64,000 bases of DNA from Pocillopora verrucosa. Its lineage: Eukaryota; Cnidaria; Anthozoa; Scleractinia; Pocilloporidae. Location: contig NC_089321.1 of NCBI RefSeq assembly GCF_036669915.1, positions 17,503,598 to 17,567,597 of the forward strand, read 5' to 3'. The translations under genes and the position numbers were made by a program. This document shows, piece after piece, positions 1 through 11,930 of this stretch; the first letter of the stretch is position 1; each line of letters starts with the position of its first letter. The notes under the pieces are model-generated. The model worked only from the letters and a program-made list of their open reading frames with translations. It was not told the origin of the DNA and made no database searches.

Positions 1-82
1 TGTGCGAAATAATCTGCGAATTCAAGAACGTCCTTAAATCCTTCGGTATCTGGAACTGAAGCTTCGGTATCTATGAAGTCAT
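1..82 (-). CDS. Non-repeat exon at the left edge of the acidic repeat gene (partial)
   Basis: Left of the last repeat unit the minus strand changes character. After an AGAG acceptor (83-86) the phase-1 frame stays open to the window edge and reads DDFIDTEASVPDTEGFKDV, then LEFADYF. It is acidic but not the repeat motif, and the end looks like an amphipathic helix. It fits the first exon of a C-terminal domain, with the rest outside the window. The reading is short, so the boundary is tentative. Confidence 0.45.
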
Positions 83-3000
83 CTCTAGCAACGAGTGAAT
101 CTCCCTGCTAAGTTTCAGGGGGCTTACCTCCACCATCGATAGATTCAAGATCATCACCGTCGCTCCAGTCGTCTCCTTCATCGTCATCTAACTCACCTTT
201 AGTATAAAGAAGGTCATAAGTATCATTTTTATTCTGCTGTGAATTTCCGTGATAGGCTTCTTGGAGTTTACCTTTACTATTGACAGATTCAAGATCATCG
301 CCGCCTAACCACAGGGTTTCCTCGTCGTCATCCATCTCACCTTTAGCACAAAGAGAGTTATTAGTATCGTGTTAATTCTGCTGTTTATCTCCATGATAAC
401 TTCATGGGACTTACCTTCAGTGTCGGCTTCTTTGTCATCATCTAGCCCGCCTTTAGCGCAAAGAGAGTCATTAGTATAATCTTAATCCTCAATAAACATC
501 CATGTCACGTTGCATGGGGCTTACCTTCACTTTACCGATAGAATCATTCCCTAATTAAGTTCTGCGATCCTCCCATTAGCGAAAATAAGGCGTGAAAAAA
601 TTCAGGCCTGTACGGGATTTGAGCCCATGATCTGTGCGTTAACGGTTCAGCGCTCTACACAAATATGATCTTAGTTATTTATTCATCACTTCACGGGTTT
701 ATCACGAACCAACATAATGGCCGGCTCCCAGTTGGCTTGTTAGCTCAGTTGCTAGAGCGCTGCTAAAGTACTGTTCATTGCTGCAAAGATCGCTTCCATA
801 TTTAGAATCATTATTGTCACTTTCTCTCCACTCGGCTTCTTTAGAGCAATTGAGGTCACCTCCAGCAAAAATAATGCACTTAGTACTATTTTAATTCGAC
901 TGTGAATCTCCATGATAAGTTTTATGGGACCTACCTTCACTATCAATAGATTCATAATCATCACTGTCTCTCCAGTCGGCTTCTTCATCGTCATCCAGCT
1001 TACCTTTCGCAGAAAGAAAGTCGTTCGTATCATTTAAATTCCGTTGGGAATAATCTCCATGATAATGAATATAGAAACGATCCTGGCAATTATGAACACT
1101 ACTCAACTAGTAGTTGAAACAAGGCTTCATTATCAATAGATTCATTATCATCACCGTCCCTCCATTCATCTTCATCATCGTCATCTAACTCACCTTTAGC
1201 ACAAAAAGGGTTATAAGTAATCATTTAAATGTGCTGCAAATCTCCATAATTGCTTCATGAGGCTTACCTTCACCATTAATATATTTTTGATCATCATAGT
1301 CTCTCCATTCAGCTTCTACATCGTCATCCGACTCACCTTTAGCACGAAGAGAGTCGTTAGTATCATCTTCATTCTGCTATGAATCTCCATGGTAAGTTTT
1401 ATGGGGCTTACCCTCACTGTCGCTGGCATCATCATTATCACTGAATCTCCACTCTGCGTCTTCATCGTTATTTTCATAATCATCACTGTCTCTCCAGTCG
1501 GCTTCTTCATCGTCATCCAGCTCACCTTTCGTAGAAAGAGAGTCGTACGTATCATTTTAATTCCGTTATGAATCTCCATGATAAGTTTCTTGGGGCTTAC
1601 CTCCACTATCGACAGATTCAAGATCATCAGCGTCTCCCCACTCATCTTCTCCATTGAAATCCAACTCACCTTTAGCACAAAGAGGGTCATAAGTATCATT
1701 TTAAATATGCTTTAAATCTACATGATAGGTTCCATGAGGTTTACCTTCATTATCGATAGATTTATTATCATCACCGTTTTTCCATTCATCTTCATCATCG
1801 TCATCCAACTCACCTTCAGCACAAAGAGGGTCATTAGTATCATTTTAAATGTGTTGCGAATCTTCATGATATGTTTCATGAGGTTTACCTTCACTATCAA
1901 TAGTTTTTTTATCATCACCGTCTCTCCATTCGGCTTCTGTATCGTCATCCAACTCACCTTTAGCACAAAGAGAGTCGTTAGTATCATCTTCATTCTGCTT
2001 TAAATCTCCATGATAAGTTTCATGGGGCTTACCCTCACTGTCGCTGGTATCATGATTATCACTGAATCTCCACTCTGCGTCTTCATCGTTATCGGGCTCA
2101 CCTTTGAGACAAAGACAGTCCTTAGTATCGTCTTAGTTAAGCTGTGAATTTCTGTGTTGCGAATCTCCATATGTTTTATGAACCTTACCTTCACTATCAA
2201 TATCATTTTAAATGTGTTGCGACTCTTCGTGATAAGTTTCATGAGGCTTACCTTCACTTTCGTTAGCTTCAATATCATAACCGTCCCTCCATTCATCATC
2301 ATTATCATCATCCAACCCACCTTAAACACAATAGGGCACATTACTATCATATTAAATGTTTATGAATCTCCATGATATGTTTTATGAAGCTTACCTTCAC
2401 TATCAATAGATTTTTGATCATCATAGTCTCTCCATTCAGCTTCCACATCCTCATCCAACTCACCTTTAACACGAAGAGAGTCGTTAGTATCATCTTCATT
2501 CTGCTTTGAATGCCCATGATAAGTTTCATGGGGCTTACCCTCACTGTCGCTGGTATCATGATTATAACTGAATCTCCACCCTGCGTCTTCATCGTTATCG
2601 GGCTCACCTTTGAGACAAAGACAGTCCTTAGTATCGTCTTAGTTAAGCTGTGAATTTCTGTGTTGCGAATCTCCATATGTTTTATGAAGCTTACCTTCAC
2701 TATCAATATGTTTTTCATCATTACCGCCTCTTCTTCCGGCTTCGTCATCGTCATCCAGCTCACCTTTAGCACAAAGAGGCTTATAAGTAACATTTAAATA
2801 TTCTTTAAATCTATAATGATAGGTTTCATGAGGTTTACCTTCACTATCGATAGAAACATTATCATCACCATCCCTCCACTCATCTTCATCATCGTCATCC
2901 AACTCACCTTTAGCACGAAGAGAGTCGTTAGTATCATCTTGATTCTGCTATGAATCTCTACTTACTAAACCAACTACTGACCTTTAGCACATAGAGAGTC

Positions 3001-6000
3001 ATAAGTATAATTTTAAAGGTGCCGTATATCTGCATGATACGTTTAACGAGGCTTACCTTCACTATCGCTTGATTCACTATCATCACCGTCCCTCCATTCA
3101 TCTTCATCATCGTCATCCAACTCACCTTTTGCACAAAGAGGGTAATAAATATCATATTGAATGTGTTGCGAATCCCTATGACAAGTTCCACGGGGCCTAC
3201 CTTCACTATCGATAGATTCATTATCATCAGCGTCCCTCCACTCATCTTCATCATCGTCATCCAACTCATCTTAAGCAAGAAGAGAGTGGTTAGTATCATC
3301 TTGATTCCGCAATGAATCTCCATAATAAGTTTCATGAGGCTTACCCTCACTATCGCTAGTATCATGATTATCACTGAATCTCCACTCTGCATCTTCATCG
3401 TGATCGGGTTCACCTTTGAGACAAAGACAGTCCTTAGTGTCGTCTTAGTTAAGCTGTATATTTCCATAATATGTTTAATGTGGCATACCTTCATTATCGA
3501 TAGACTTAAGACCATCACCGTCTCGCCACTCAACCTCTTTATAATCATCAGGCTCGCCTTTAACAAATAAAAAGAAAGACTTTAGTTCCTCCTATTTTAA
3601 ATGTGTTGAGAATCTCCATGATATGTTTTATGAGGTTTACCTTCACTATCGATAGACTCATTATCATCACCGTCACTCCACTCTTCATCATCGTCATCCA
3701 ACTCACCTTCAGCACGAAGAGAGTCGTTAGTATCATCTTGATTCTGCTATGAATCTCCATGATAACTCTCATGGGCTTACCCTCACTATCGATGAAATCA
3801 TCATTATCTCCCTCTCTCCACTCTGCATCTTCAACGTTATCAGGCTCACCTTTAGGACAGACATTTTATCTTAGTATCGTCTTAGTTAAGCTGGAAATCT
3901 CCATGATAGCTTTCACAAGGCATACCTTCCTTATCGATAGATTCAAGATCATCACCTTCTCCCCGTTGGGCTTCTTTATATTCATACGGCTCGCCCGTAG
4001 CAGGTAGGAAGTGAGATACTGGTATCTCTTATTCTAGAATGGGTCTCCATGATACGCTATATGTGGCAAACCATCACTTTTGATCGATTCGTGATCATCT
4101 CTGTCTCTCCACTCATCTTCTTCATCATTAGAAAACTCACATTTCATACAAATAGAGTCATTTTAATAATCCTAATTCTACTGCAAATTTCTATGATAAG
4201 TTTTATGAAGTTTACCCTCACTATCAATAGATTCATAACCATCGCCGTCTCTTCATTCGGCTTATTCATCGTGATCCTACTCGTCACCTTTAGCACATAA
4301 AGAGTCATAAGTATAATTTTAAAGGTGCCGTATATCTACATGATACGTTTAACGAGCCTTACCATCACTATCACTTGATTCAGTATCATCACCGTCCCTC
4401 CATTCATCTTCATCATCGTCATCCAACTCACCTTTAGCAAAAAGAGGGTAATAAGTATCATTTTAAATGTGTTGCGAATCCCTATGACAAGTTTCCCGGA
4501 GCCTACCTTCACTATCGATAGATTCAATATCATCAGCGTCCCTCCACTCATCTTCATCATCGTCATCCAACTCATCTTTAGCAAGAAGAGAGTGGTTAGT
4601 ATCATCTTGATTCCGCAATGAATCTCCATAATAAGTTTCATGAGGCTTACCCTCAATGTGGCTGGTATCATGATTATCACTGAATCTCCACTCGGCATCT
4701 TCATCGTGATCGGGTTCACCTTTGAGACAAAGACAGTCCTTAGTGTCGTCTTAGTTAAGCTGTATATTTCCATAATATGATTCATGGGGCATACCTTCCT
4801 TATCGATAGATTCAAGATCATCACTTTCTCGCCACTCGGCTTCTTTATAATCATACGGCTCGCCTTTAGCAAATACAAAGCGTGACATCAGTATCTCTTA
4901 TTCTTGAATGGGTCTCCATGATACGCTATATGTGGCAAACCATCACTTTTGATCGATTCGTGATCATCTCTGTCTCTCCACTCATCTTCTTCATAATTAG
5001 AAAACTCACATTTCATACAAATAGAGTCATTTTAATAATCCTAATTCTACTGCAAATTTCCATGATAAGTTTTATGAAGTTTACCCTCACTATCAATAGA
5101 TTCATAACCATCGCCGTCTCTTCATTCGGCTTTTTCATCGTGATCCTACTAGTCACCTTTAGCACATAAAGAGTCATAAGTATAATTTTAAAGGTGCCGT
5201 ATATCTACATGATACGTTTAACGAGCCTTACCTTCACTATCACTTGATTCAGTATCATCACCGTCCCTCCATTCATCTTCATCATCGTCATCCAACTCAC
5301 CTTTAGCACAAAGAGGGTAATAAGTATCATTGTAAATGTGTTGCGAATCCCTATGACAAGTTTCCCGGAGCCTACCTTCACTATCGATAGATTCATTATC
5401 ATCAGCGTCCCTCCACTCATCTTCATCATCGTCATCCAACTCATCTTTAGCATCGTGATTGGGTTCACCTTTGAGACAAAGACAGTCCTTAGTGTCGTTG
5501 TAGTTAAGCTGTATATTTTTATAATATGATTCATGGGGCATACCTTCCTTATCGATAGATTCAAGATCATCATTTTCTCGCCACTCGGCTTCTTTATAAT
5601 CATAAGGCTCGCCTTTAGCAAATACAAAGCGTGACATCAGTATCTCTTATTCTAGAATGGGTCCCAATGATACGCTATATGTGGCAAACTATTACTTTTG
5701 ATCGATTCGTGATCATCTCTGTCTTTCCACTCATTTTCTTCATAATTAGAAAACTCACATTTCATACAAAGGGAGTCATTACAGTAATCTTATTTCTACT
5801 GCAAATCTGCATGATACGTTTTATGAAGTTTACCCTTACTATCAATAGATTCATAACCATCGCCGTCTCTTCATTCGGCATATTCATCATGATCCAACTC
5901 ACCTTTAGCACATAGAGAGTCATAAGTATTATTTTAAAGGTGCCGTATATCTACATGATACGTTTAACGAGGCTTACCTTCACTATCGCTATATTCATAA

Positions 6001-9000
6001 CCATTACCGTCCCTCCATTCATCTTCATCATCGTCATCCAACTCACCTTTAGCACGAAGAGATTTGTCAGTATCATCTTGATTCTGCTATGAATCTCCAT
6101 GATAACTCTCATGGGGCTTACCCTCACTATCGCTGAGATTATCATTATCCCCCTCTCTCCTCTCTGCCTCTTCAACGTTATCCGGTTCACCTTTGGGACA
6201 AAGACAGTCGATCCTTAGAATCGTCTTAGTTAAGCTGTGAATCTCCATGATAGTTTTTTACGAGGCATACCTTCCTTATCGATAGATTCAAGATCATCAC
6301 CGTCTCGCCACTCGGCTTCTTTATAATCATCCGGCTTGCCTTTAGCAAATACAAAGTGAGATATTAGTATCTCTTATTCTAGAATGGGTCTCCATGATAC
6401 GCTATATGTGGCAAACTATCACTTTTGATCGATTTGTATCATCTCTGTCTCTCCACTAAATCTTCTTCATCATTAGAAAACTCACATTTCATACAAATAG
6501 AGTCATTACAATAACCCTGATTCTACTGCGAATCTCAACGATAAGTTTTATAGGGTTTACCCTCACTATCAATAGATTCAAAACCATCACCGTCTCTTCG
6601 TTCGGCTTGTTCATCGTGATCCAACTACTCACCTTTAGCACTAAGAGAGTCATAAGTATAATTTTGAAGGTGCTGTATATCTATATGATACGTTTAACGA
6701 GGCTTACCTTCACTATCGCTTGATTCACTATCATCACCGTCCCTCCATTCATCTTCATCATCGTCATCCAACTCCCCTTTAGCACAAAGAGGGTAATAAG
6801 TATCATTTTAAATGTGTTGCGAATCCCTATGACAAGTTCCACGGGGCTTACCTTCACTATCGATAGATTCATTATTATCATGGTCCTTCCTCTCATCTTC
6901 ATCATCGTCATCCAACTCATCTTAAGCAAGAAGAGAGTGGTTAGTATCATCTTGATTCCGCAATAAATCTCCATGATAAGTTTCATGGGGCTTACCCTCA
7001 CTGTCGCTGGTATCATGATTATCACTGAATCTCCACTCGGCATCTTCATCGTGATCGGGTTCACCTTTGAGACAAACACAGTTCTTAGTATCGTCTTAGT
7101 TGAGCGGTATATTTCCATAACATGTTTCATGGGGCATACCTTCGTTATCGATAGATTTAAGATCATCACCGTCTCGCCACTCGGTTTCTTTATAATCATC
7201 CGGCTCGCCTTAAGCAAATACAAAGTAAGACATTAGTATCTCCTATTTTAAATGTGTTGCGAATCTCCATGATATGTTTTATAAGGTTTACCTTCACTAT
7301 CAATAGTTTTCTTATCACCACCGTCTCTCCATTCGACTTCTGCATCGTCATCTAACTCACCTTTAGCACAAAGAGAGTAAAAGTATCATTTTAAATGTGT
7401 CGCAAATCTCCGTCTCTCCACTCATCTTCTCCATCGAAACCCAACTCACCTTTAGCACAAAGAGGCTCATAAGTATCATTTTAAATATTCTTTAAATCTA
7501 CATGATATGTTTCATGAGGTTTACCTCCACTATCGATAGACTCATTATCATCACCATCCCTCCACTCATCTTCATCATCGTCATCCAACTCACCTTTAGC
7601 GCGAAGAGAGTCGTTAGTATCATCTTGATTCTGCTATGAATCTCCATGATAATTCTCATGGGGCTTACCCTCACTATCGATGAAATCATCATTATCTCCC
7701 TCTCTCCACTCTGCATCTTCAACGTTATCAGGCTCACCTTTAGGACAGACAGTTTATCTTAGTATCGTCTTAGTTAAGCTGGAAATTTCCATGATAGCTT
7801 TCACGAGGCATACCTTCCTTATCGATAGATTCAAGATCATCACCTTCTCCCCGCTCGGCTTTTTTATAATCATACGGCTCGCCCGTAGCAGGTAAGAAGT
7901 GAGATATTAGTATCTCTTATTCTAGAATGGGTCTCCATGATACGCTATATGTGGCAAACCACCACTTTTGATCGATTCGTGATCATCTCTGTCTCTCCAC
8001 TCATCTTCTTCATAATTAGAAAACTCACATTTCATACAAAGAGAGTCATTACAATAATCTTAATTCTACTGCAAATCTCCATGATGAGTTTTATGAGGTT
8101 TACCCTCACTACCAATAGATTCATAACCATCGCCGTCTCTTCATTCGGCTTATTCATCGTGATCCAACTTTAGCACATAGAGAGTCATAAGTATTATTTT
8201 TAAAGGTGCCGTATATCTACATGATACGTTTAACGGGGCTGACCTTCACTATCATAACCGTCTCTCCACTCATCTTCATCATCGTCATCCAACTCACCTT
8301 TAGCAAAAAGAGGGTAATAAGTATCATTTTAAATGTGTTGCGAATCCCTATGACAAGTTTCCCGGAGCCTACCTTCACTATCGATAGATTCAATATCATC
8401 AGCATCCCTCCACTCATCTTCATCATCGTCATCCAACTCATCTTAAGCAAGAAGAGAGTCGTTAGTATCATCTTGATTCCGAAATAAATCTCCATGATAA
8501 GTTTTATGAGGCTTACCCTCACTATCGCTAGAGTCATCGTTATCACCGTCTCTCCACTGTACATCTTCATCGTTATCGGGTTCACCTTTAGCACAAAGAG
8601 AGCACTTAGTATCGTCTTTATTAGGCTGTGAATCTCGGGAGTTTCATGGGGATACCTTTATTGTCGATAGATTCAAGATCATCACTGTCTCTCCAATCGG
8701 CTTCTTTATCATCATCCAGATCACCTACAGCGAATACAACGAGTTATTAATACCTCTTGAATTCTAGTATGAGCTTCCATGATGAGTTTCATGGGGCATA
8801 CCATAGCCATTGATAGACTCGTTATAATCTCTCACTTCAATCATCATCATCGTCATACAACTAACCTTTCATACAAAGAGAGTCATGAATATCGTTCTAA
8901 TCCTGCTCTGAATCTCCATGATAAGTTTTATAGGGCCTACCTTCACTATCAATAGATTCATAGTCCTCAGAGCCTCTCCATTTGGCTTCTTGATGGTCAT

Positions 9001-11141
9001 CCAGCTCACCTTTCACTGAAAGAGAGTCGTACTTATCATTTCAATTCCGCTGTGAATCTCCGTGATAAGTTTCTTTGGGGCTTACCTTCACCACCGACAG
9101 ACTCAAGATCATCACCGTCTCTCCACACGGCTTCTTTACTGCCATCCGCCTCACCTTAAACACAAACAGAGTCCTTAAAATCGGCTTAATTTGGCTGTGA
9201 ATCTTCATGATAACTTTCACGGGACCTACCTTCACTACCCATAGAATCGTTATCAATACGGTCACTCCACTCATCTTCTTCGTCGTCTTCCAACTCACCT
9301 TAAGCACAATGAGAGTAATTACCATGTTGTTAATTCTGATGTAAATTTCCATGATCAGTTTCATCGGATTTACCTTTACTATCGCTGGAGTCATCATCAA
9401 TATCGCCTATCCTTTCGGCTTCTTCATCGTCGTATACTTCACCTTTAGCAAAAATAGTTGGATTAGAATCATTTTCATTGCGCTTGTGATATGCATGATT
9501 TGTTCCATGGGGCTTAGCTTTACTATCGATAGAATCATTATCCTCACTTTCTCTCCACTCAGCTTCTGCATCATCATTTGGCTCACCTTTAGCGCAAAGA
9601 GAATTATTTGTATCAGCTTAATTCTGTTGTTAATCTCAAGCATATGTTTTTATGGGGTTTACCTTTACTTTCGCTAGATTCATCATCACCGTCTCTCCAT
9701 TTAGCTTCCTCTTCGTCTTCTGGCTCACCTTACGTACAAAGAGATTCATTAGTATCATCTCAATTCCACTGTGAATCTCCATAATACACTTCATGGGGCT
9801 TATCTTTATCATCGATAAAGTCATTATCATCACTGTCTCCCCATTCGACCTCTTCATCGTTTTCAAGCCCACCTTTAGGACAAAGAGAGTCTTAGTATTA
9901 TCTTAATTTCGTTGTAAATATCCATGATACGTTTCGTAGGGCTCACCGTCACTATCGATAAAGTCCTTATTGTTGTTGTCTCTCCACTCGGCTTCTTCAT
10001 CGTCATCTAACTCACCTTTGGCAAAAACAGAGTCATTAGCATCACCTTAATTGCGCTGTGAATCTTCATGACACGTTTCATGGGGTTACCTTCAATATCG
10101 ATAGATTCATCATCATCATTGTCTCTCCTGACGACTTCTTCATGGTGCACTAGTTCTCCTTTAACACAAAAAGATTCATAAGTATCAATTTTTATATTAA
10201 AATTCCTCCATGAGTCGCAACCTAATCGCCAGTAAAAATTTTCGCAAAATTACCTTAGTTTTACCATTAGTACTAAAGGAGTCATTAATATTAGAGTCAT
10301 TCTGGTGTAAAACTTCCGTTTCGGAATGGTTATTTTCAGAATCAAGAGCTTCATCTTTACTCTTTGAATTTTTGATAAATTATCGTTGAGAACTGACTTT
10401 TCCTTAGCTTAAGTTTAATTTGCTCAATGCTCCTAAAACTAAAAAAATTCGCGCGCATGACCTAAATGGATCACGAACTGTACAACTTAGAAAGATGGAG
10501 CTGAAATACGCTTGCACGCGTCACGGACTTTCGCGGGCTCACTCAGGGAAACCGTGAAAATGTAGGACATAAAGTAGTGAAAGTGCAGACTCGTCAAAGA
10601 AAAAGCGAAGTTTTTGAAAACTTTAGGTGCCTGAAATTTCATTCAGGGTTTATGGTTGCCGACATTCAACTAACGCGGATACACAACATATCCTTTGAAC
10701 ACTTCTGTTCCACGGTTTCACTCCAAATCAAACGACGAAAGCTGGCACCTAAGTACTTAAAACTCGGTAAAAACTCCTTTGTCCCATTTTTTATGCAATC
10801 ACTGACGCGCACAGGCGTTTCTCAACAATCGTCGCTTTGAAGTAGGTTACGTCTGGCAGCTCTGTGCTAATTACTTTCTTGTTGTTATAAGTTAGGTTAC
10901 ATTGTAATCACTCAATCGAAACAGATTCTAAATTTGATTAATAGAACTTCAGTTATCTGTTGGCCAGTGATGCGACAAGACGGCATTCTCGGTTCATCGG
11001 TTAACTAGGACATAATTCAGGAACGGACAAGAATGTTTACCTACCATCACTCATTAGTGGTCTTAATCTTGGAATGGGCCGAGCATTGATTCCTAGTTGT
11101 GCGTACACAACCAAGAACACAATCCCGACCCACAATTTCAT
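1..11141 (-). CDS. Secreted acidic repeat protein, multi-exon, 3' end beyond the window
   Basis: No homologue recognised. Seen: an upstream exon (11141-11045) encodes a typical signal peptide and ends in phase 1. The region 10158-128 carries tandem 144-bp units in which a 69-nt block encodes a 23-residue motif like ELDDDDEDEWRDGDD then ESIDSEG. Each block is preceded by an AAAG acceptor with a TACTAAC-like branch site about 20 nt upstream and followed by GTAAGC or a similar donor. All blocks are phase 1-1. I traced 49 blocks that are bounded by splice motifs, have lengths divisible by 3 (69, 66, 54, 36 or 114 nt) and are open where translated. Spacers often hold in-frame TAA and have lengths such as 70, 74, 76, 80 and 83 nt. 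Inference: an extracellular Asp/Glu-rich protein of more than 1,100 residues, possibly calcium-binding or part of skeletal or mucus matrix. The join between the signal exon and the first repeat is unresolved. Confidence 0.6.
577..763. mobile_element. tRNA-derived SINE pieces inserted in the array
   Basis: The plus strand at 733-763 has a tRNA A-box context (ttagctcagttgctagagcg). The minus strand of 606-660 has the matching middle of a tRNA head with a B box (GGCTCAAATCC) followed by a T-run. Head and tail point in opposite directions, so at least two fragments or an inversion are present. The neighbouring repeat units (525-575 and 780-859) are the degenerate ones. Confidence 0.6.
1066..1128 (-). 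mobile_element. SINE tail fragment
   Basis: This stretch replaces the normal spacer between repeat exons at 935-1003 and 1125-1193. It contains the palindrome caactagtagttg and removes the donor of the 1125-1193 exon. I recognise it as similar to the body of the tRNA-derived SINE at 577-763, from general knowledge of coral repeats rather than an alignment. Confidence 0.4.
3926..8160 (-). repeat. Higher-order repeat inside the acidic array, with a dead A/B unit pair
   Basis: A block of about five to six 144-bp units recurs. Its marker, a type A unit starting with gggtctccatgatacgctat or a close variant, lies at 4041, 4910, 5659, 6386 and 7929, spaced 869, 749, 727 and 1543 bp. Type A units have lost both the AG acceptor (AAAG became AAATG) and the GTAAG donor (now GTTTGC). 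The adjacent type B unit carries in-frame stops (the Trp codon is TGA, with extra TAG/TAA). The A/B pair would be skipped as one long intron without changing frame. Confidence 0.6.
10159..11044. other. Spacer between the repeat array and the signal exon
   Basis: The minus strand of about 10355-10265 is open and acidic (KDEALDSENNHSETEV, then LHQNDSNINDSFSTN) and ends at a phase-1 donor (G|GTAAAA at 10265/10264). It is probably a diverged first repeat or a linker exon, but its only plausible acceptor (CAAAG|AG) is phase 0, which does not match the signal exon. I see no other convincing exon between 10400 and 11044. Confidence 0.35.
11045..11141 (-). CDS. Signal-peptide exon of the acidic repeat gene
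   Basis: Reading the minus strand from the ATG at 11141 gives MKLWVGIVFLVVYAQLGINA, then RPIPRLRPLMSD, then a G followed by GTAGGT. This is a short basic start, a hydrophobic core and an Ala-X-Ala-like cleavage site (after INA), followed by an Arg/Pro-rich stretch. The exon is 97 nt and ends in phase 1, matching the phase of every repeat exon downstream. A second possible donor (TAG|GTAAAC, 4 nt further on) would give phase 2. No other downstream gene on this strand could take a signal exon, so I assign it to the repeat gene. That link is inference. Confidence 0.6.
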
Positions 11142-11266
11142 TTCTTGTCGTAAAAAAATTTCTCTTGAAAGAAAATTTGTTTCCGCACTGCAACTCAACT
11201 CCTAATATGAAGAAAAGCTCCGCAATACTGATTCTACGTCACAATTAGGAATTACTAAATTTGCAA

Positions 11267-11930
11267 TCATACGTCAGTAATTAGTATTGGTAACAACATG
11301 ATTTCGGGTGCAATTTGGTGCAAATAAGCACGAGTAAAGTTTTCAAAGACAACAAAATTGAGCGAGCCCGTAGGGCGAGTGCAGCTTTTAATCCTTGAAA
11401 AAGCATCACAGAGAGTCGAGACGGACGCAATTTTGGCAGCGCGCGCGCTATTTGTAATTTGCACTTGTGTTACAACTTTGCACCCGAGTTACATGAAAAT
11501 GTACTCGTATTGTTAGTATAGGTAATCACATAATTTCGAGCGCAATTCGGAATAAATAATTACGAGTAACTATTTTAAAAGACTAAAAAAAAACATGAAA
11601 AAATACGAGATAGCTTATAAAAATTTTGCAGAAGCAAAGCGCGCGCATCAAGTGCAAAAATAATTTATTCATACCCTGCAAGTGACGTGCGTTCGGTCAA
11701 AACAACCGCGTGCGTTCAAAACAATAATATACAATGATATTTTCACATCTTTAAGGAGGAAAAAGGTTCAAAGTTCGGCTAAACAATTCAAGGAATTTTT
11801 CAGTTTGGTTTATCACTTCTTTGCACTGAATTAACCCTCTTCTGCATTGAATTACCTGAAAACTGCATTTATCTCAACCAATAAGAATTTAGTAATTTTT
11901 TCATGTATCTTATTAATTAAATAATTACAC
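11267..11930. repeat. Dispersed repeat with internal direct duplication
   Basis: Two related segments lie about 240 bp apart in the same direction (near 11280-11365 and 11515-11590; both carry a ttggtaacaacatgattt / taggtaatcacataattt core, then cacgagtaa or tacgagtaa and a run ending aaagac). The flanks hold a gcacttgtgttac motif and an attagtaattttttcatgta motif of a type I associate with non-autonomous coral repeats. No ORF of note. The 11142-11266 flank holds nothing I recognise. Confidence 0.4.

Larger units (their letters stand above)
128..10158 (-). repeat. Tandem array of 144-bp exon-intron units
   Basis: About 60 diverged head-to-tail copies. Intact exon blocks (plus coordinates) include 128-196, 272-340, 415-450 (36 nt), 935-1003, 1268-1336, 1412-1525 (114 nt), 1601-1669, 1745-1813, 1889-1957, 2033-2101, 2252-2320, 2395-2463, 2539-2607, 2695-2763, 2839-2907, 3057-3125, 3201-3269, 3345-3413, 3489-3557, 3641-3706, 3781-3849, 4363-4431, 4507-4575, 4651-4719, 4795-4863, 5232-5300, 5376-5444, 5544-5612, 5978-6046, 6122-6190, 6271-6339, 6708-6776, 6852-6920, 6996-7064, 7140-7208, 7292-7360, 7525-7593, 7669-7737, 8244-8297 (54 nt), 8373-8441, 8517-8585, 8656-8724, 8941-9009, 9086-9154, 9230-9298, 9374-9442, 9663-9728, 9947-10015 and 10090-10158. 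Damaged blocks lie at about 525, 780-859, 1125-1193, 2199, 2970, 3926-3994, 7449, 7814-7882, 8802-8865, 9518-9586 and 9804-9872, and at the type A/B units of the higher-order repeat. Confidence 0.85.

Noticed and set aside
2958..8600. Long open readings rich in Met, Ile, Thr and Lys (up to about 200 codons) on the minus strand, and Phe/Ile-rich ones on the plus strand, within the array
   Set aside because: They are other frames of the same 144-bp unit. They run across the splice signals, have no start context and low-complexity repetitive content, and stay open only because the unit length is a multiple of 3.
128..10158. The array as a simple 48-residue coding repeat or a satellite
   Set aside because: As continuous coding sequence it is broken by recurrent TAA in the same half of the unit. 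As a satellite it would not keep open frames and multiple-of-3 lengths only in the 69-nt half.
10577..10840. 87-codon plus-strand ORF
   Set aside because: No recognisable domain, opposite strand to the likely gene, chance length in an AT-rich spacer.
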